43,610 nt of DNA from Streptomyces hirsutus (lineage in GTDB: Bacteria > Actinomycetota > Actinomycetes > Streptomycetales > Streptomycetaceae), in NCBI RefSeq assembly GCF_001418415.1, contig NZ_LIQT01000131.1:1-43610 (forward strand), given 5' to 3'. The position numbers were made by a program, and so were the translations under genes. The notes under the pieces were generated by a model. That model did no database searches. It was not told the DNA's origin and worked only from the letters and a program-made list of their open reading frames with translations. Positions 1-7,369 of the stretch are shown here, in pieces. Positions within the stretch are counted from its first letter, which is position 1, and the number at the start of each line of letters is the position of its first letter.

Positions 1-605
1 GCCCCGTCCCCCGGCCGGGCGGCCCCGCACGCGGCCGTCCCCGCAGCGAGGCCGTCGAACGGGCCATCATCGAGGGCGCGATGAAGCTCCTGGAGGACGG
101 TGTGCCCCTCGCGGAGCTCTCCATCGAGCGGCTCGCCCGCACCGCCGGCGTCGGCAAGGCCACCATCTACCGCCGCTGGAGCGGCAAGGAGGAACTCTTC
201 GTCGACGTCCTGCGCGCCGCCGAACCCGGCGACCCCGAACTCCCCGGCACCTCCATGCGCGACGACCTCGTCGCCCTGCTGGAGTCCCTGCGCCGGCGCG
301 GCCTCGCCAGCAGGGCCTCGGTGATCCTGCACAACGTCCACGCCCAGATGAAGAGCAGCCCGAAGATCTGGGCCGCCTACCACGACAGCGTCGTCCTGCC
401 GCGCCGCAGGCTGGGCCTGGAGGTGCTGCGCCGCGGCAGGGAGAACGGCGAACTCCGCGCCGACGTCGACCTCGAGCTGCTGAACGACATCGTCGTCGGC
501 CCCCTGCTCGTCCGCACCCTGCTGCGCCCCGACGCCGGTCTGCCGGACGGACTCGCCGAACAGGTCGTCGACACCCTGCTCCAGGGCCTGCGCCCCGCCC
601 CGTGA
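1..605 (+). CDS. TetR-family transcriptional regulator, 5' end outside the window
   Basis: The reading frame is open from base 3, so the gene starts upstream of the window. The visible protein begins ...RGRPRSEAVERAIIEGAMKLL, the usual start of the TetR DNA-binding domain. The helix-turn-helix follows with IERLARTAGVGKATIYRRW. The C-terminal ligand and dimer domain (about 120 residues, ending GLRPAP before TGA) resembles the TetR_C_11/QacR-like type. An internal ATG at 81 would cut off the first helix, so it is not the true start. The neighbouring gene 800-1855 runs the same way after a 194-base gap with no clear operator. The regulated target is unknown. Confidence 0.85.
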   Translation, partial: PVPRPGGPARGRPRSEAVERAIIEGAMKLLEDGVPLAELSIERLARTAGVGKATIYRRWSGKEELFVDVLRAAEPGDPELPGTSMRDDLVALLESLRRRGLASRASVILHNVHAQMKSSPKIWAAYHDSVVLPRRRLGLEVLRRGRENGELRADVDLELLNDIVVGPLLVRTLLRPDAGLPDGLAEQVVDTLLQGLRPAP

Positions 606-799
606 CTCCCGGCCGCCCCGCGGTGCGCGTTTCGTCACAGAGCGCGCTTTCCCCGATCCCCCTGGAACTCCCGGAGAGGTTCCGTTCGTCCTCGCCTCCG
701 TACGGCCGTCGACAGACGGCGGGAAGGGCGCCGATCATCCCCTAGGGTCTACGCACACGGGGGAGTGACGGTGTGCACGGCAAGGTGTGAGGCGACGGT

Positions 800-1855
800 A
801 TGGCGCAACAGGCGTACGTGACGGAGACGGACGACGGCGGCTCGGGGCCCGAGCAACGCCGGACCCCCGCGCTTCGGCGCCTGTGGGACCGCCTGACCAG
901 AGGCTGGCGCGGAGACCGCCGCATCTGGCGCCGGGGCGTGATCCTGGCCGTGTGCGCGGTGCTGCTCGCCCTGGTCATGGGCGCCCACGCCCGGATTCCC
1001 AACGTGGTCGGCAACCTGGGCAGTCTGATCGAGACGTTCCTGCCGTGGCTGGGGCTGGCCGTTCCGGTGCTGCTGGTGGCGGCCCTCCTCCGCAGGTCCG
1101 CCACCGCGCTGATCGCGGTGCTGCTGCCCGCGGTCGTCTGGCTGAACCTCTTCGGCGGCCTGCTCGTCGACCGGACCGGCTCCGGCGGCGACCTCACGGT
1201 GGCCACGCACAACGTCAACGCCCAGAACCCCGACCCGGCCGGCACCGCCCGCGACGTCGCGGCCTCGGGGGCGGACGTCCTGGCGCTGGAGGAGCTGAAG
1301 GCGTCGGCGGTCCCGACGTACCGGGAGGCGCTGGCGTCGACGTACAAGCACCACGCGGTGGTCGGCACCGTCGGGCTGTGGAGCAAGTACCCGCTGAGCG
1401 ACGTGGCGGCCGTCGACATACGCCTCGGCTGGAAGCGCGCGATGCGGGCCACGGTGGCGACGCCCGAGGCGCAGGTCGCCGTGTACGTCGCTCATCTGCC
1501 CTCCGTACGGGTGAAGATGGAGGCCGGGTTCACCGCCCGCCAGCGGGACAGGAGCGCCGACGCCCTGGGCGCGGCCATCACCAGGGAGCACCTGGAGAAC
1601 GTCGTTCTGCTCGGCGACCTGAACGGCACGATGAACGACCGCGCCCTGAACGCCGTCACCTCCCAGATGCGTTCGACCCAGGGAGCGGCGGGCGACGGCT
1701 TCGGCTTCAGCTGGCCGGCGGAGTTCCCGATGGCGCGGATCGACCAGATCATGGTCAAGGGCGCGGAACCGGAGAGCTCGTGGACGCTGCCCCGGACGGC
1801 GAGCGACCACCTCCCCGTCGCGGCCCGGGTGAAGATCGCGACGCCGGGCGACTGA
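800..1855 (+). CDS. VanJ-like membrane-anchored endonuclease/exonuclease/phosphatase-family protein
   Basis: Protein of 351 residues. A cytoplasmic N-terminus is followed by three hydrophobic helices (about residues 47-64, 75-99 and 101-123) and then an exported EEP-fold domain. EEP landmarks are ATHNVNAQN (metal-binding Asn), ALEELKA (catalytic Glu), YVAHLPS, LLGDLNGTMND and the C-terminal SDHLP. This three-helix plus EEP arrangement is that of VanJ and StaP of actinomycetes, reported to give teicoplanin-class resistance, probably by acting on a lipid-linked cell-wall precursor. No van cluster is nearby, so this may be a housekeeping paralogue. The gene is convergent with nadE and separated from it by a strong hairpin. 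Confidence 0.8.
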   Translation: MAQQAYVTETDDGGSGPEQRRTPALRRLWDRLTRGWRGDRRIWRRGVILAVCAVLLALVMGAHARIPNVVGNLGSLIETFLPWLGLAVPVLLVAALLRRSATALIAVLLPAVVWLNLFGGLLVDRTGSGGDLTVATHNVNAQNPDPAGTARDVAASGADVLALEELKASAVPTYREALASTYKHHAVVGTVGLWSKYPLSDVAAVDIRLGWKRAMRATVATPEAQVAVYVAHLPSVRVKMEAGFTARQRDRSADALGAAITREHLENVVLLGDLNGTMNDRALNAVTSQMRSTQGAAGDGFGFSWPAEFPMARIDQIMVKGAEPESSWTLPRTASDHLPVAARVKIATPGD

Positions 1856-1860
1856 GACGG

Positions 1861-1899
1861 CGGGGCGGCCCCGGGGACCGAGTCCCCGGGGCCGCCCCG
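1861..1899. terminator. Bidirectional hairpin between the VanJ-like gene and nadE
   Basis: A perfect 17-bp G+C-rich stem (1861-1877 with 1883-1899) closes a 5-nt loop (ccgag). It lies just after the stop of the rightward gene and just after the stop of the leftward nadE, as expected for a shared terminator. There is no T-tract, which is normal in Streptomyces. Confidence 0.85.
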
Positions 1900-1923
1900 G
1901 GCCCCGCGCGCCCGACGAAGGCC

Positions 1924-3678
1924 CTACTCCCGCCAGCCGCTCGTGATCGGCAGCCGGCGGTCCTTGCCGAAGCCCTTCGGGGAGATCTTCGTCCCCGGCG
2001 GGTACTGCCGCCGCTTGTACTCGGCCCGGTCGACCATCCGCAGCGTCTTCTTCACCAGTTCCGCGTCGAACCCGGCGGCGACGATCTCGTCCGCGCCCCG
2101 GTCCCGGTCCACGTACAGCTCGAGGATCGCGTCGAGGACGGGATAGTCCGGCAGCGAGTCCGTGTCGACCTGGCCCGGCCGCAGCTCCGCGCTCGGCGGC
2201 TTCGTGATCGAGTTCTCGGGGATGGGCGGGGTCTCGCCCCGCGCCGCCGCCGAGCGGTTGCGCCATCGGGCGAGCCGGAACACCGACGTCTTGTAGACGT
2301 CCTTGATGGGCCCGTACGCCCCCACCGAGTCCCCGTACAGCGTCGAGTAGCCGACCGCCAGCTCCGACTTGTTGCCCGGCGCCAGGACGATGTGGCCCTC
2401 CTGGTTGGAGATCGCCATGAGCATCGTCCCGCGCAGCCGGGACTGCAGGTTCTCCTCCGCGAGCCCGGACAGCTTCAACGCCCCCATGTAGGCGTCGAAC
2501 ATCGGCTCGATGGAGACGGTCCGGAAGTTCAGCCCGGTCCGCCGCGCCAGCTCCGCCGCGTCGCCCCTGGAGTGGTCCGAGGAGTACTTCGACGGCATGG
2601 CCACGCCGTGGACGTTCTCCGCGCCCACCGCGTCGCAGGCGATCGCGGCGACGAGCGCCGAGTCGATCCCGCCGGACAGGCCGATCAGCACCGAATCGAA
2701 CCCGTTCTTCTCGACGTACGCCCGGAGCCCGACGACCAGCGCCGAGTACACCTCCTCGTCGTCGTCGAGGGGTTGCGCGGACGCCCCGTGCGGCTTCGGC
2801 GGGTACGCGGGCAGCGGTTCCCCGGACAGGACGACGCGGTCGATCCGCAGCCCGTCGTCGACCACCTCGCCGGCCGGGGGAGCGTCCGCGGCGGCCGCCG
2901 GGAGGTCGAGGTCGAGCACCACACACTCCTCGGCGAACTGCGGTGCGCGCGCCACGACCTCACCGTCACGGTCGACGACGATGGAGTCCCCGTCGAAGAC
3001 CAGCTCGTCCTGTCCGCCGGTCATCGCCAGGTACGCGGTCGTGCAGCCGGCCTCCCGGGCGCGCCTGCGGACCAGTTCGAGCCGGGTGTCGTCCTTCTCC
3101 CGCTCGTACGGCGAGGCGTTGACGGAGAGCAGCAGCCCGGCCTTCGCGGACCGCGCGGCCGGGACCCGGCCGCCGTCCTGCCACAGGTCCTCGCAGATGG
3201 CGAGGGCGACGTCCACACCGTGCAGCCGCAGGACGGGCAGCGTCTCGCCGGGCACGAAGTACCGGAACTCGTCGAAGACGCCGTAGTTCGGCAGATGGTG
3301 CTTGGCGAAGCCCAGCACGACCTCGCCGCCGTACAGCACGGCCGCGGCATTGCGCGGCGCGCCCGCGGGCTGGCCGTACTTCGGCTGGGCGGCGGCGCTG
3401 CGGTCGAGGTAGCCGACGAGCACGGGCAGTTCCCCGAAGCCCTCCTCGGCGAGCCGCGCGGCGAGGGACCGCAGGGCCTCGCGGGAGGCTTCCACGAAGG
3501 ACGACCTCAGGGCGAGGTCCTCGACGGGGTACCCGGTCAACGCCATCTCCGGGAACGCCACGAGGTGGGCTCCCTGCTCGGCGGAGTGCCGGGTCCGGCG
3601 GACGATCGTGTCGGCGTTGCCGGCGAGGTCGCCGACCCGCGAGTCGATCTGATTCAGAGCGAGACGAAGTTGAGGCAC
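1924..3678 (-). CDS. nadE: Glutamine-dependent NAD+ synthetase
   Basis: Last step of NAD+ synthesis: amidates nicotinic acid adenine dinucleotide with ATP, taking ammonia from glutamine. From the GTG at 3678 the protein has 584 residues. The N-terminal nitrilase-type amidase has the Glu-Lys-Cys triad: FPE about residue 44, AK about 126 and AICED about 162. The C-terminal synthetase has the ATP loop SGGIDS at about 335-340. A TTG seven codons upstream is possible, but the family usually begins PQLRLALNQ, and a -10-like box ends seven bases before the GTG, which suits a leaderless mRNA. It is divergent from nsrR and convergent with the VanJ-like gene. Confidence 0.93.
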   Translation of the reverse strand: MPQLRLALNQIDSRVGDLAGNADTIVRRTRHSAEQGAHLVAFPEMALTGYPVEDLALRSSFVEASREALRSLAARLAEEGFGELPVLVGYLDRSAAAQPKYGQPAGAPRNAAAVLYGGEVVLGFAKHHLPNYGVFDEFRYFVPGETLPVLRLHGVDVALAICEDLWQDGGRVPAARSAKAGLLLSVNASPYEREKDDTRLELVRRRAREAGCTTAYLAMTGGQDELVFDGDSIVVDRDGEVVARAPQFAEECVVLDLDLPAAAADAPPAGEVVDDGLRIDRVVLSGEPLPAYPPKPHGASAQPLDDDEEVYSALVVGLRAYVEKNGFDSVLIGLSGGIDSALVAAIACDAVGAENVHGVAMPSKYSSDHSRGDAAELARRTGLNFRTVSIEPMFDAYMGALKLSGLAEENLQSRLRGTMLMAISNQEGHIVLAPGNKSELAVGYSTLYGDSVGAYGPIKDVYKTSVFRLARWRNRSAAARGETPPIPENSITKPPSAELRPGQVDTDSLPDYPVLDAILELYVDRDRGADEIVAAGFDAELVKKTLRMVDRAEYKRRQYPPGTKISPKGFGKDRRLPITSGWRE

Positions 3679-3685
3679 GCGGCCC

Positions 3686-3691
3686 AGTGTA
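3686..3691 (-). promoter_or_regulatory. Possible -10 box of a leaderless nadE promoter
   Basis: On the minus strand TACACT sits seven bases before the GTG at 3678, which would place the transcript start at or next to the start codon. I see no convincing -35 box and no Shine-Dalgarno sequence. The box is inferred from position and the TANNNT consensus only. Confidence 0.35.
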
Positions 3692-3764
3692 ATCGTCAAT
3701 TCGACGCTATGGGGTCGGCGGGCTCGGGCGTGCTGGGGCGGGCCCCGGATTGCCGGGTCCCGGA

Positions 3765-3787
3765 AATTTGAACGCGAGATGCGTATT
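3765..3787. promoter_or_regulatory. Putative NsrR operator in front of nsrR
   Basis: A 23-bp stretch 17 bp upstream of the nsrR ATG. Read on the minus strand it starts AA, holds GCATCT in the middle and ends AATT, the same pattern as the better site upstream of hmp (5572-5594). About 14 of 23 positions agree between the two. Autoregulation of nsrR is known in Streptomyces; assignment here is by resemblance. Confidence 0.4.
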
Positions 3788-3803
3788 ACCTACGCTGCCC
3801 GGT

Positions 3804-4265
3804 ATGAGGCTGCTGCGCTCCACCGACCTGGCCCTGCGGGTCCTGATGCGCCTGGCCGTGGCCGGAGAGAAGACCGACCCGACGACGCGTGATGTCGCGG
3901 AGGGCATGGGCGTGCCGTACACCCATGCCGCGAAGGTCGTCGCCGAACTCCAGCACATGGAGCTGCTCACGGCCCGGCGCGGCCGCGGCGGCGGCCTCGC
4001 CCTCACGGAACAGGGCCGTACGGCCTCGGTGGGCGCCCTCGTCCGCGCCTTCGAGGGCGAGGGCGACGTCGTCGACTGCGACGGCGCCTCCGCGTCCGGA
4101 GCGGGCACGCCCTGCCCGCTCCGCTCCGCCTGCCGGCTGCGCGGCGCACTGCGGCAGGCCCAGGAGGCGTTCTTCGCCTCGCTGGACCCGCTCACCGTGG
4201 CGGACATCGCCACGGGCCCGACGGGCCCGCTGCTGCTGGAGATATCCCGCACGCCGCAGCCGTAG
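3804..4265 (+). CDS. nsrR: Rrf2-family nitric-oxide sensor repressor NsrR
   Basis: Protein of 153 residues with an N-terminal winged helix (MRLLRSTDLALRVLMRLA) and the Rrf2 recognition region PYTHAAKVVAELQHMELLTARRGRGGG. NsrR binds a [4Fe-4S] cluster that nitric oxide destroys, releasing hmp repression. The cluster ligands are visible: Asp8, Cys92, Cys104 and Cys110. The first spacing is C-x11-C, wider than the C-x5-C I recall for Streptomyces NsrR, because of a Gly/Ala/Ser-rich insert. The gene is convergent with its expected target hmp. The last codons and the TAG lie in the first unit of an 18-bp tandem repeat. Confidence 0.88.
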   Translation: MRLLRSTDLALRVLMRLAVAGEKTDPTTRDVAEGMGVPYTHAAKVVAELQHMELLTARRGRGGGLALTEQGRTASVGALVRAFEGEGDVVDCDGASASGAGTPCPLRSACRLRGALRQAQEAFFASLDPLTVADIATGPTGPLLLEISRTPQP

Positions 4266-4319
4266 CGCACGCCGCAGCCGTAGCGCACGCCGCAGCCGTG
4301 GCACGCGCCGCAGCCGAGG
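4248..4319. repeat. Four tandem 18-bp units at the nsrR 3' end
   Basis: The unit CGCACGCCGCAGCCGTAG occurs perfectly at 4248-4265 and 4266-4283, then with small changes at 4284-4301 and 4302-4319. The first unit supplies the last residues (RTPQP) and the stop codon of NsrR. It fills the gap between convergent nsrR and hmp, so copy number could vary without damaging either protein. Confidence 0.9.
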
Positions 4320-4341
4320 CGCACGGCCGTACGGGGCCCGC

Positions 4342-5532
4342 TCAGCCCTGCTTGGCCAGCCAGAGGTCCGGGCCGAACACCTCGTAGTGGATGTCGGCCG
4401 GCGCGACGCCCTTGCCGAGCAGTTGCTCCCGCACCCTGCGCATGAACGGCAGCGGACCGCACAGGTACGCGCGCGTGCCCGCCGCGACCGGTACACCGGT
4501 GAGGTCGACGTAGCCGGTGGAGGCGCCGGCCGGGGCGTCCTGCTCGTAGAAGAGGTGCACCGCCGCGTCCGGCAGCTTCGCCGCGTAGGCCTCGTGGTCC
4601 ACGCGCAGGGCGTGGTCGGCCGGGGAGCGGTCGCCGTGCACGACGGTGACGGGGGCGTCGTGGCCGTGGCCGGCGAGGTGGGCCAGCATCGCGGTCATCG
4701 GGGTCACGCCGATGCCCGCGGAGGCGAGCAGCAGGGGAGTGCCGGGTTCGGCGTCGAGGACGAGGTCGCCGTACGCCTCGGACAGCTCCAGGACGTCGCC
4801 GGCCCGCACGCGCGCGTGCAGGTGGCCGGAGACCTCGCCCTCGGGCGTTCCGGCGTCTTCGCGCACGCGCTTGACGCTGAACTGCCGCTCGTCGGGGCCG
4901 GGCGCGCCGGAGAGGCTGTACTGGCGGATCTGCCGGGCGCCGTCGTCCAGGGCGACGCGGACGGAGACGTACTGGCCCGGGCGGAAGTCCCGTACCGGCC
5001 CCCCGTCGGCGGGGCGCAGCCGGAAGGAGACGACGTCGGCGGTCTCGGTGACCCGCTCGACGACCTCCCACTCCCGCCAGCCGGGCCCGCCCTGCTCCTC
5101 GTAGAGCCGCTTCTCGATGGCGACGAGGGCGTTCGCCATCAGCCAGTAGACCTCCTCCCAGGCGGCCGCGACCTCGGGCGTGACGGCCTCGCCCAGGACC
5201 TCCGCGATCGCGGCGAGCAGATGCTCGTGGACGATCGCGTACTGGTCGGGGGTGATGCCGAGCGAGGCGTGCTTGTGGGCGATGCGCCCCAGCATCGCGT
5301 CGGGCCGGGTGTCGGGGTGCGCCAGCAGGTGCGTGGCGAAGGCCGCGATGGACCCGGCGAGGGCCTCGCGCTGGGTGCCGGCGGCCTGGTTGCCGCGGTT
5401 GAACAGGTCGCGCAGCAGTTCGGGGCGGGCCTCGAACATCCCGGCGTAGAAGCGCTCGGTTATCTCGCCGAGGGCCCCGCCGACGGCGGGAAGTGTGGCG
5501 CGGACGGTGGCGGCGGACTGCTCGGACAGCAT
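4342..5532 (-). CDS. hmp: Flavohaemoglobin, nitric oxide dioxygenase
   Basis: Converts NO and O2 to nitrate with NAD(P)H through haem and FAD. Protein of 396 residues, full family length. The globin domain (1-140) has Tyr29 in RFYAGMF for the distal pocket and the proximal His at about 88 in HKHASLGI. The FAD domain has RQYSL (203-207), and the NAD domain has GIGVTPM. The ATG at 5532 has GGAGA six bases upstream; an in-frame start 20 codons earlier would run through the operator region and is unlikely. An NsrR-like operator lies 40 bp upstream. This and the convergent nsrR make a self-contained NO detoxification unit. Confidence 0.94.
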   Translation of the reverse strand: MLSEQSAATVRATLPAVGGALGEITERFYAGMFEARPELLRDLFNRGNQAAGTQREALAGSIAAFATHLLAHPDTRPDAMLGRIAHKHASLGITPDQYAIVHEHLLAAIAEVLGEAVTPEVAAAWEEVYWLMANALVAIEKRLYEEQGGPGWREWEVVERVTETADVVSFRLRPADGGPVRDFRPGQYVSVRVALDDGARQIRQYSLSGAPGPDERQFSVKRVREDAGTPEGEVSGHLHARVRAGDVLELSEAYGDLVLDAEPGTPLLLASAGIGVTPMTAMLAHLAGHGHDAPVTVVHGDRSPADHALRVDHEAYAAKLPDAAVHLFYEQDAPAGASTGYVDLTGVPVAAGTRAYLCGPLPFMRRVREQLLGKGVAPADIHYEVFGPDLWLAKQG

Positions 5533-5571
5533 CAGGTCTCCTCGTTCTCGACTGCCTGCATCACCCATTAA

Positions 5572-5594
5572 AACTTGCATCTGAAATACCAATT
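5572..5594. promoter_or_regulatory. NsrR operator upstream of hmp
   Basis: A 23-bp imperfect inverted repeat: left half AACTTGCATCT, centre G, right half AAATACCAATT. This is the 11-1-11 layout reported for NsrR sites in Streptomyces. It lies about 40-60 bp upstream of the hmp start in an A+T-rich patch, fitting repression of the hmp promoter. Confidence 0.7.
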
Positions 5595-5932
5595 AAAGAG
5601 GGGGGGTGGGTGTCGTGCCATCGGGGGGACCGTGTACAAGAGGAATCCCGGGGGCGGGCCCGCTCCCGCTGTTACGGAGACCGGTCCGTGAGGGCAGGAT
5701 GGACAGTGGGCCGGACGGGTCGCAGGGTGGTACGCAGGGCGATACGTCCGGCGTGGGCGAGGCGTTGAACCGGGTGCGCACGCGCGGTCGGGACCCGTGG
5801 AACGATCAAGGTCGGCAACACGGGCGAAACCCGGATGTGGTGGGATGGCCCGAGTGCCCGACCGCCGCCCGAGGAGGCCACCCGGCACGGGAGAGACTGG
5901 CGGCCTGACCGGCAAGGATGGGGAAGCGGAAG
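5595..5932. other. Intergenic region between hmp and glnA2
   Basis: About 340 bp that should hold the glnA2 promoter. I find no convincing gene: the short open frames have no family-like sequence. I also see no clear GlnR-type box (GTNAC-n6-GNAAC). A G-rich run (5600-5610) follows the NsrR site. Confidence 0.5.
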
Positions 5933-7294
5933 ATGGACAAGCAGCAGGAGTTCGTGCTCCGGACGTTGGAGGAGCGCGACATCCGGTTCGTACGCCTGTG
6001 GTTCACGGACGTGCTGGGCTTCCTGAAGTCCGTGGCCGTGGCCCCGGCCGAACTGGAGCAGGCGTTCGACGAGGGCATCGGCTTCGACGGCTCCGCCATC
6101 GAGGGCTTCGCCCGGGTGTACGAGTCCGACATGATCGCCAAGCCGGACCCGTCGACCTTCCAGATCCTGCCGTGGCGCGCCGAGGCCCCCGGCACGGCCC
6201 GCATGTTCTGCGACATCCTGATGCCGGACGGCTCGCCGTCCTTCGCCGACCCGCGCTACGTCCTCAAGCGTGCGCTGTCCCGCGCCTCCGACCAGGGGTT
6301 CACCTTCTACACCCACCCGGAGATCGAGTTCTTCCTGCTGAAGGACAAGCCGGTCGACGGCAGCCGCCCGACCCCGGCGGACAACTCCGGCTACTTCGAC
6401 CACACCCCGCACAACGTGGGCATGGACTTCCGCCGGCAGGCGATCACCATGCTGGAGTCGATGGGCATCTCGGTGGAGTTCTCCCACCACGAGGGCGCCC
6501 CCGGCCAGCAGGAGATCGACCTCCGCTACGCGGACGCGCTGTCCACGGCCGACAACATCATGACGTTCCGCCTGGTCATGAAGCAGGTGGCGCTGGAGCA
6601 GGGCGTGCAGGCCACGTTCATGCCGAAGCCGTTCTCGGAGTTCCCGGGCAGCGGCATGCACACGCACCTGTCCCTCTTCGAGGGCGACCGCAACGCGTTC
6701 TACGAGTCGGGCGCGGAGTACCAGCTCTCCAAGGTCGGCCGCTCCTTCATCGCCGGCCTGCTGCGGCACGCGGCGGAGGTCTCCGCGGTCACCAACCAGT
6801 GGGTCAACTCCTACAAGCGCATCTGGGGCGGCTCCGAGCGCACCGCGGGCGCGGGCGGCGAAGCCCCCTCCTACATCTGCTGGGGCCACAACAACCGCTC
6901 GGCCCTCGTCCGCGTCCCCATGTACAAGCCCGGCAAGACCGGCTCGGCCCGCGTCGAGGTCCGCTCGATCGACTCCGGCGCCAACCCGTACCTGACGTAC
7001 GCGCTCCTCCTGGCCGCCGGCCTGAAGGGCGTCGAGGAGGGCTACGAACTCCCGCCCGGCGCCGAGGACGACGTCTGGGCCCTCTCCGACGCCGAACGCC
7101 GCGCCCTCGGCATCCAGCCCCTCCCGCAGAACCTCGGCGAGTCCCTCACCCTGATGGAACGCAGCGACCTGGTCGCCGAGACCCTCGGCGAGCACGTCTT
7201 CGACTTCTTCCTGCGCAACAAGCGCCAGGAATGGGAGGCCTACCGCTCCGAGGTCACCGCCTTCGAACTGAAGAACCTGCTGCCGGTGTTGTAG
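5933..7294 (+). CDS. glnA2: Glutamine-synthetase-family ligase GlnA2
   Basis: Protein of 453 residues starting MDKQQEFVLR; the ATG at 5933 follows a GGAAGCGGAAG stretch, while the ATG five codons earlier has poorer spacing. It has the GS fold with GIGFDGSAIEGFA near the start, HPEIEFFLL for metal binding, GSGMHTHLSLF and the ATP/glutamate region NNRSALVRVP. The S. coelicolor homologue has been described as a gamma-glutamylpolyamine synthetase rather than an ammonia-assimilating GS; I carry that over as an inference. A Tyr in GYELPP aligns with the GS-I adenylylation site. The last ~30 codons (from 7206) are supplied by an integrated element, which restores the protein exactly apart from a changed Leu codon and stop. 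Confidence 0.92.
   Translation: MDKQQEFVLRTLEERDIRFVRLWFTDVLGFLKSVAVAPAELEQAFDEGIGFDGSAIEGFARVYESDMIAKPDPSTFQILPWRAEAPGTARMFCDILMPDGSPSFADPRYVLKRALSRASDQGFTFYTHPEIEFFLLKDKPVDGSRPTPADNSGYFDHTPHNVGMDFRRQAITMLESMGISVEFSHHEGAPGQQEIDLRYADALSTADNIMTFRLVMKQVALEQGVQATFMPKPFSEFPGSGMHTHLSLFEGDRNAFYESGAEYQLSKVGRSFIAGLLRHAAEVSAVTNQWVNSYKRIWGGSERTAGAGGEAPSYICWGHNNRSALVRVPMYKPGKTGSARVEVRSIDSGANPYLTYALLLAAGLKGVEEGYELPPGAEDDVWALSDAERRALGIQPLPQNLGESLTLMERSDLVAETLGEHVFDFFLRNKRQEWEAYRSEVTAFELKNLLPVL
7206..7288 (+). repeat. attL: 83-bp direct repeat inside glnA2
   Basis: Identical to 29162-29244 over 83 bp. It encodes GlnA2 residues from FFLRNKRQEW to the last Val. After it the left copy reads TTG TAG and the right copy CTG TGA, both Leu-stop, so the two ends come from different molecules. 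In the usual logic the left end is the element-supplied copy. Confidence 0.95.
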
Positions 7295-7330
7295 GCGCAG
7301 GTCGGGGCGGGTTTCCCACTGATTCGGCGG

Positions 7331-7363
7331 GTGGGGCCGACGGTCGCGGACCGTCGGCCCCAC
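7331..7363. terminator. Hairpin between glnA2 and int
   Basis: Perfect 15-bp stem with a 3-nt loop (gcg): GTGGGGCCGACGGTC and its complement. It lies between the converging glnA2 and int stops, inside the element just past attL. It gives the host gene a new terminator in place of the one moved to 29.25 kb. Confidence 0.85.
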
Positions 7364-7369
7364 CGCGTC

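Noticed and set aside
749..3771. Very long open frames overlapping the VanJ-like gene and nadE on both strands
   Set aside because: They are antisense or shifted frames of high-G+C genes, rich in Arg/Gly/Pro repeats and without family-like sequence.
5606..5908. A 100-codon open frame upstream of glnA2
   Set aside because: No convincing ribosome site, Gly/Arg-rich composition, and it occupies the region where the glnA2 promoter should be.
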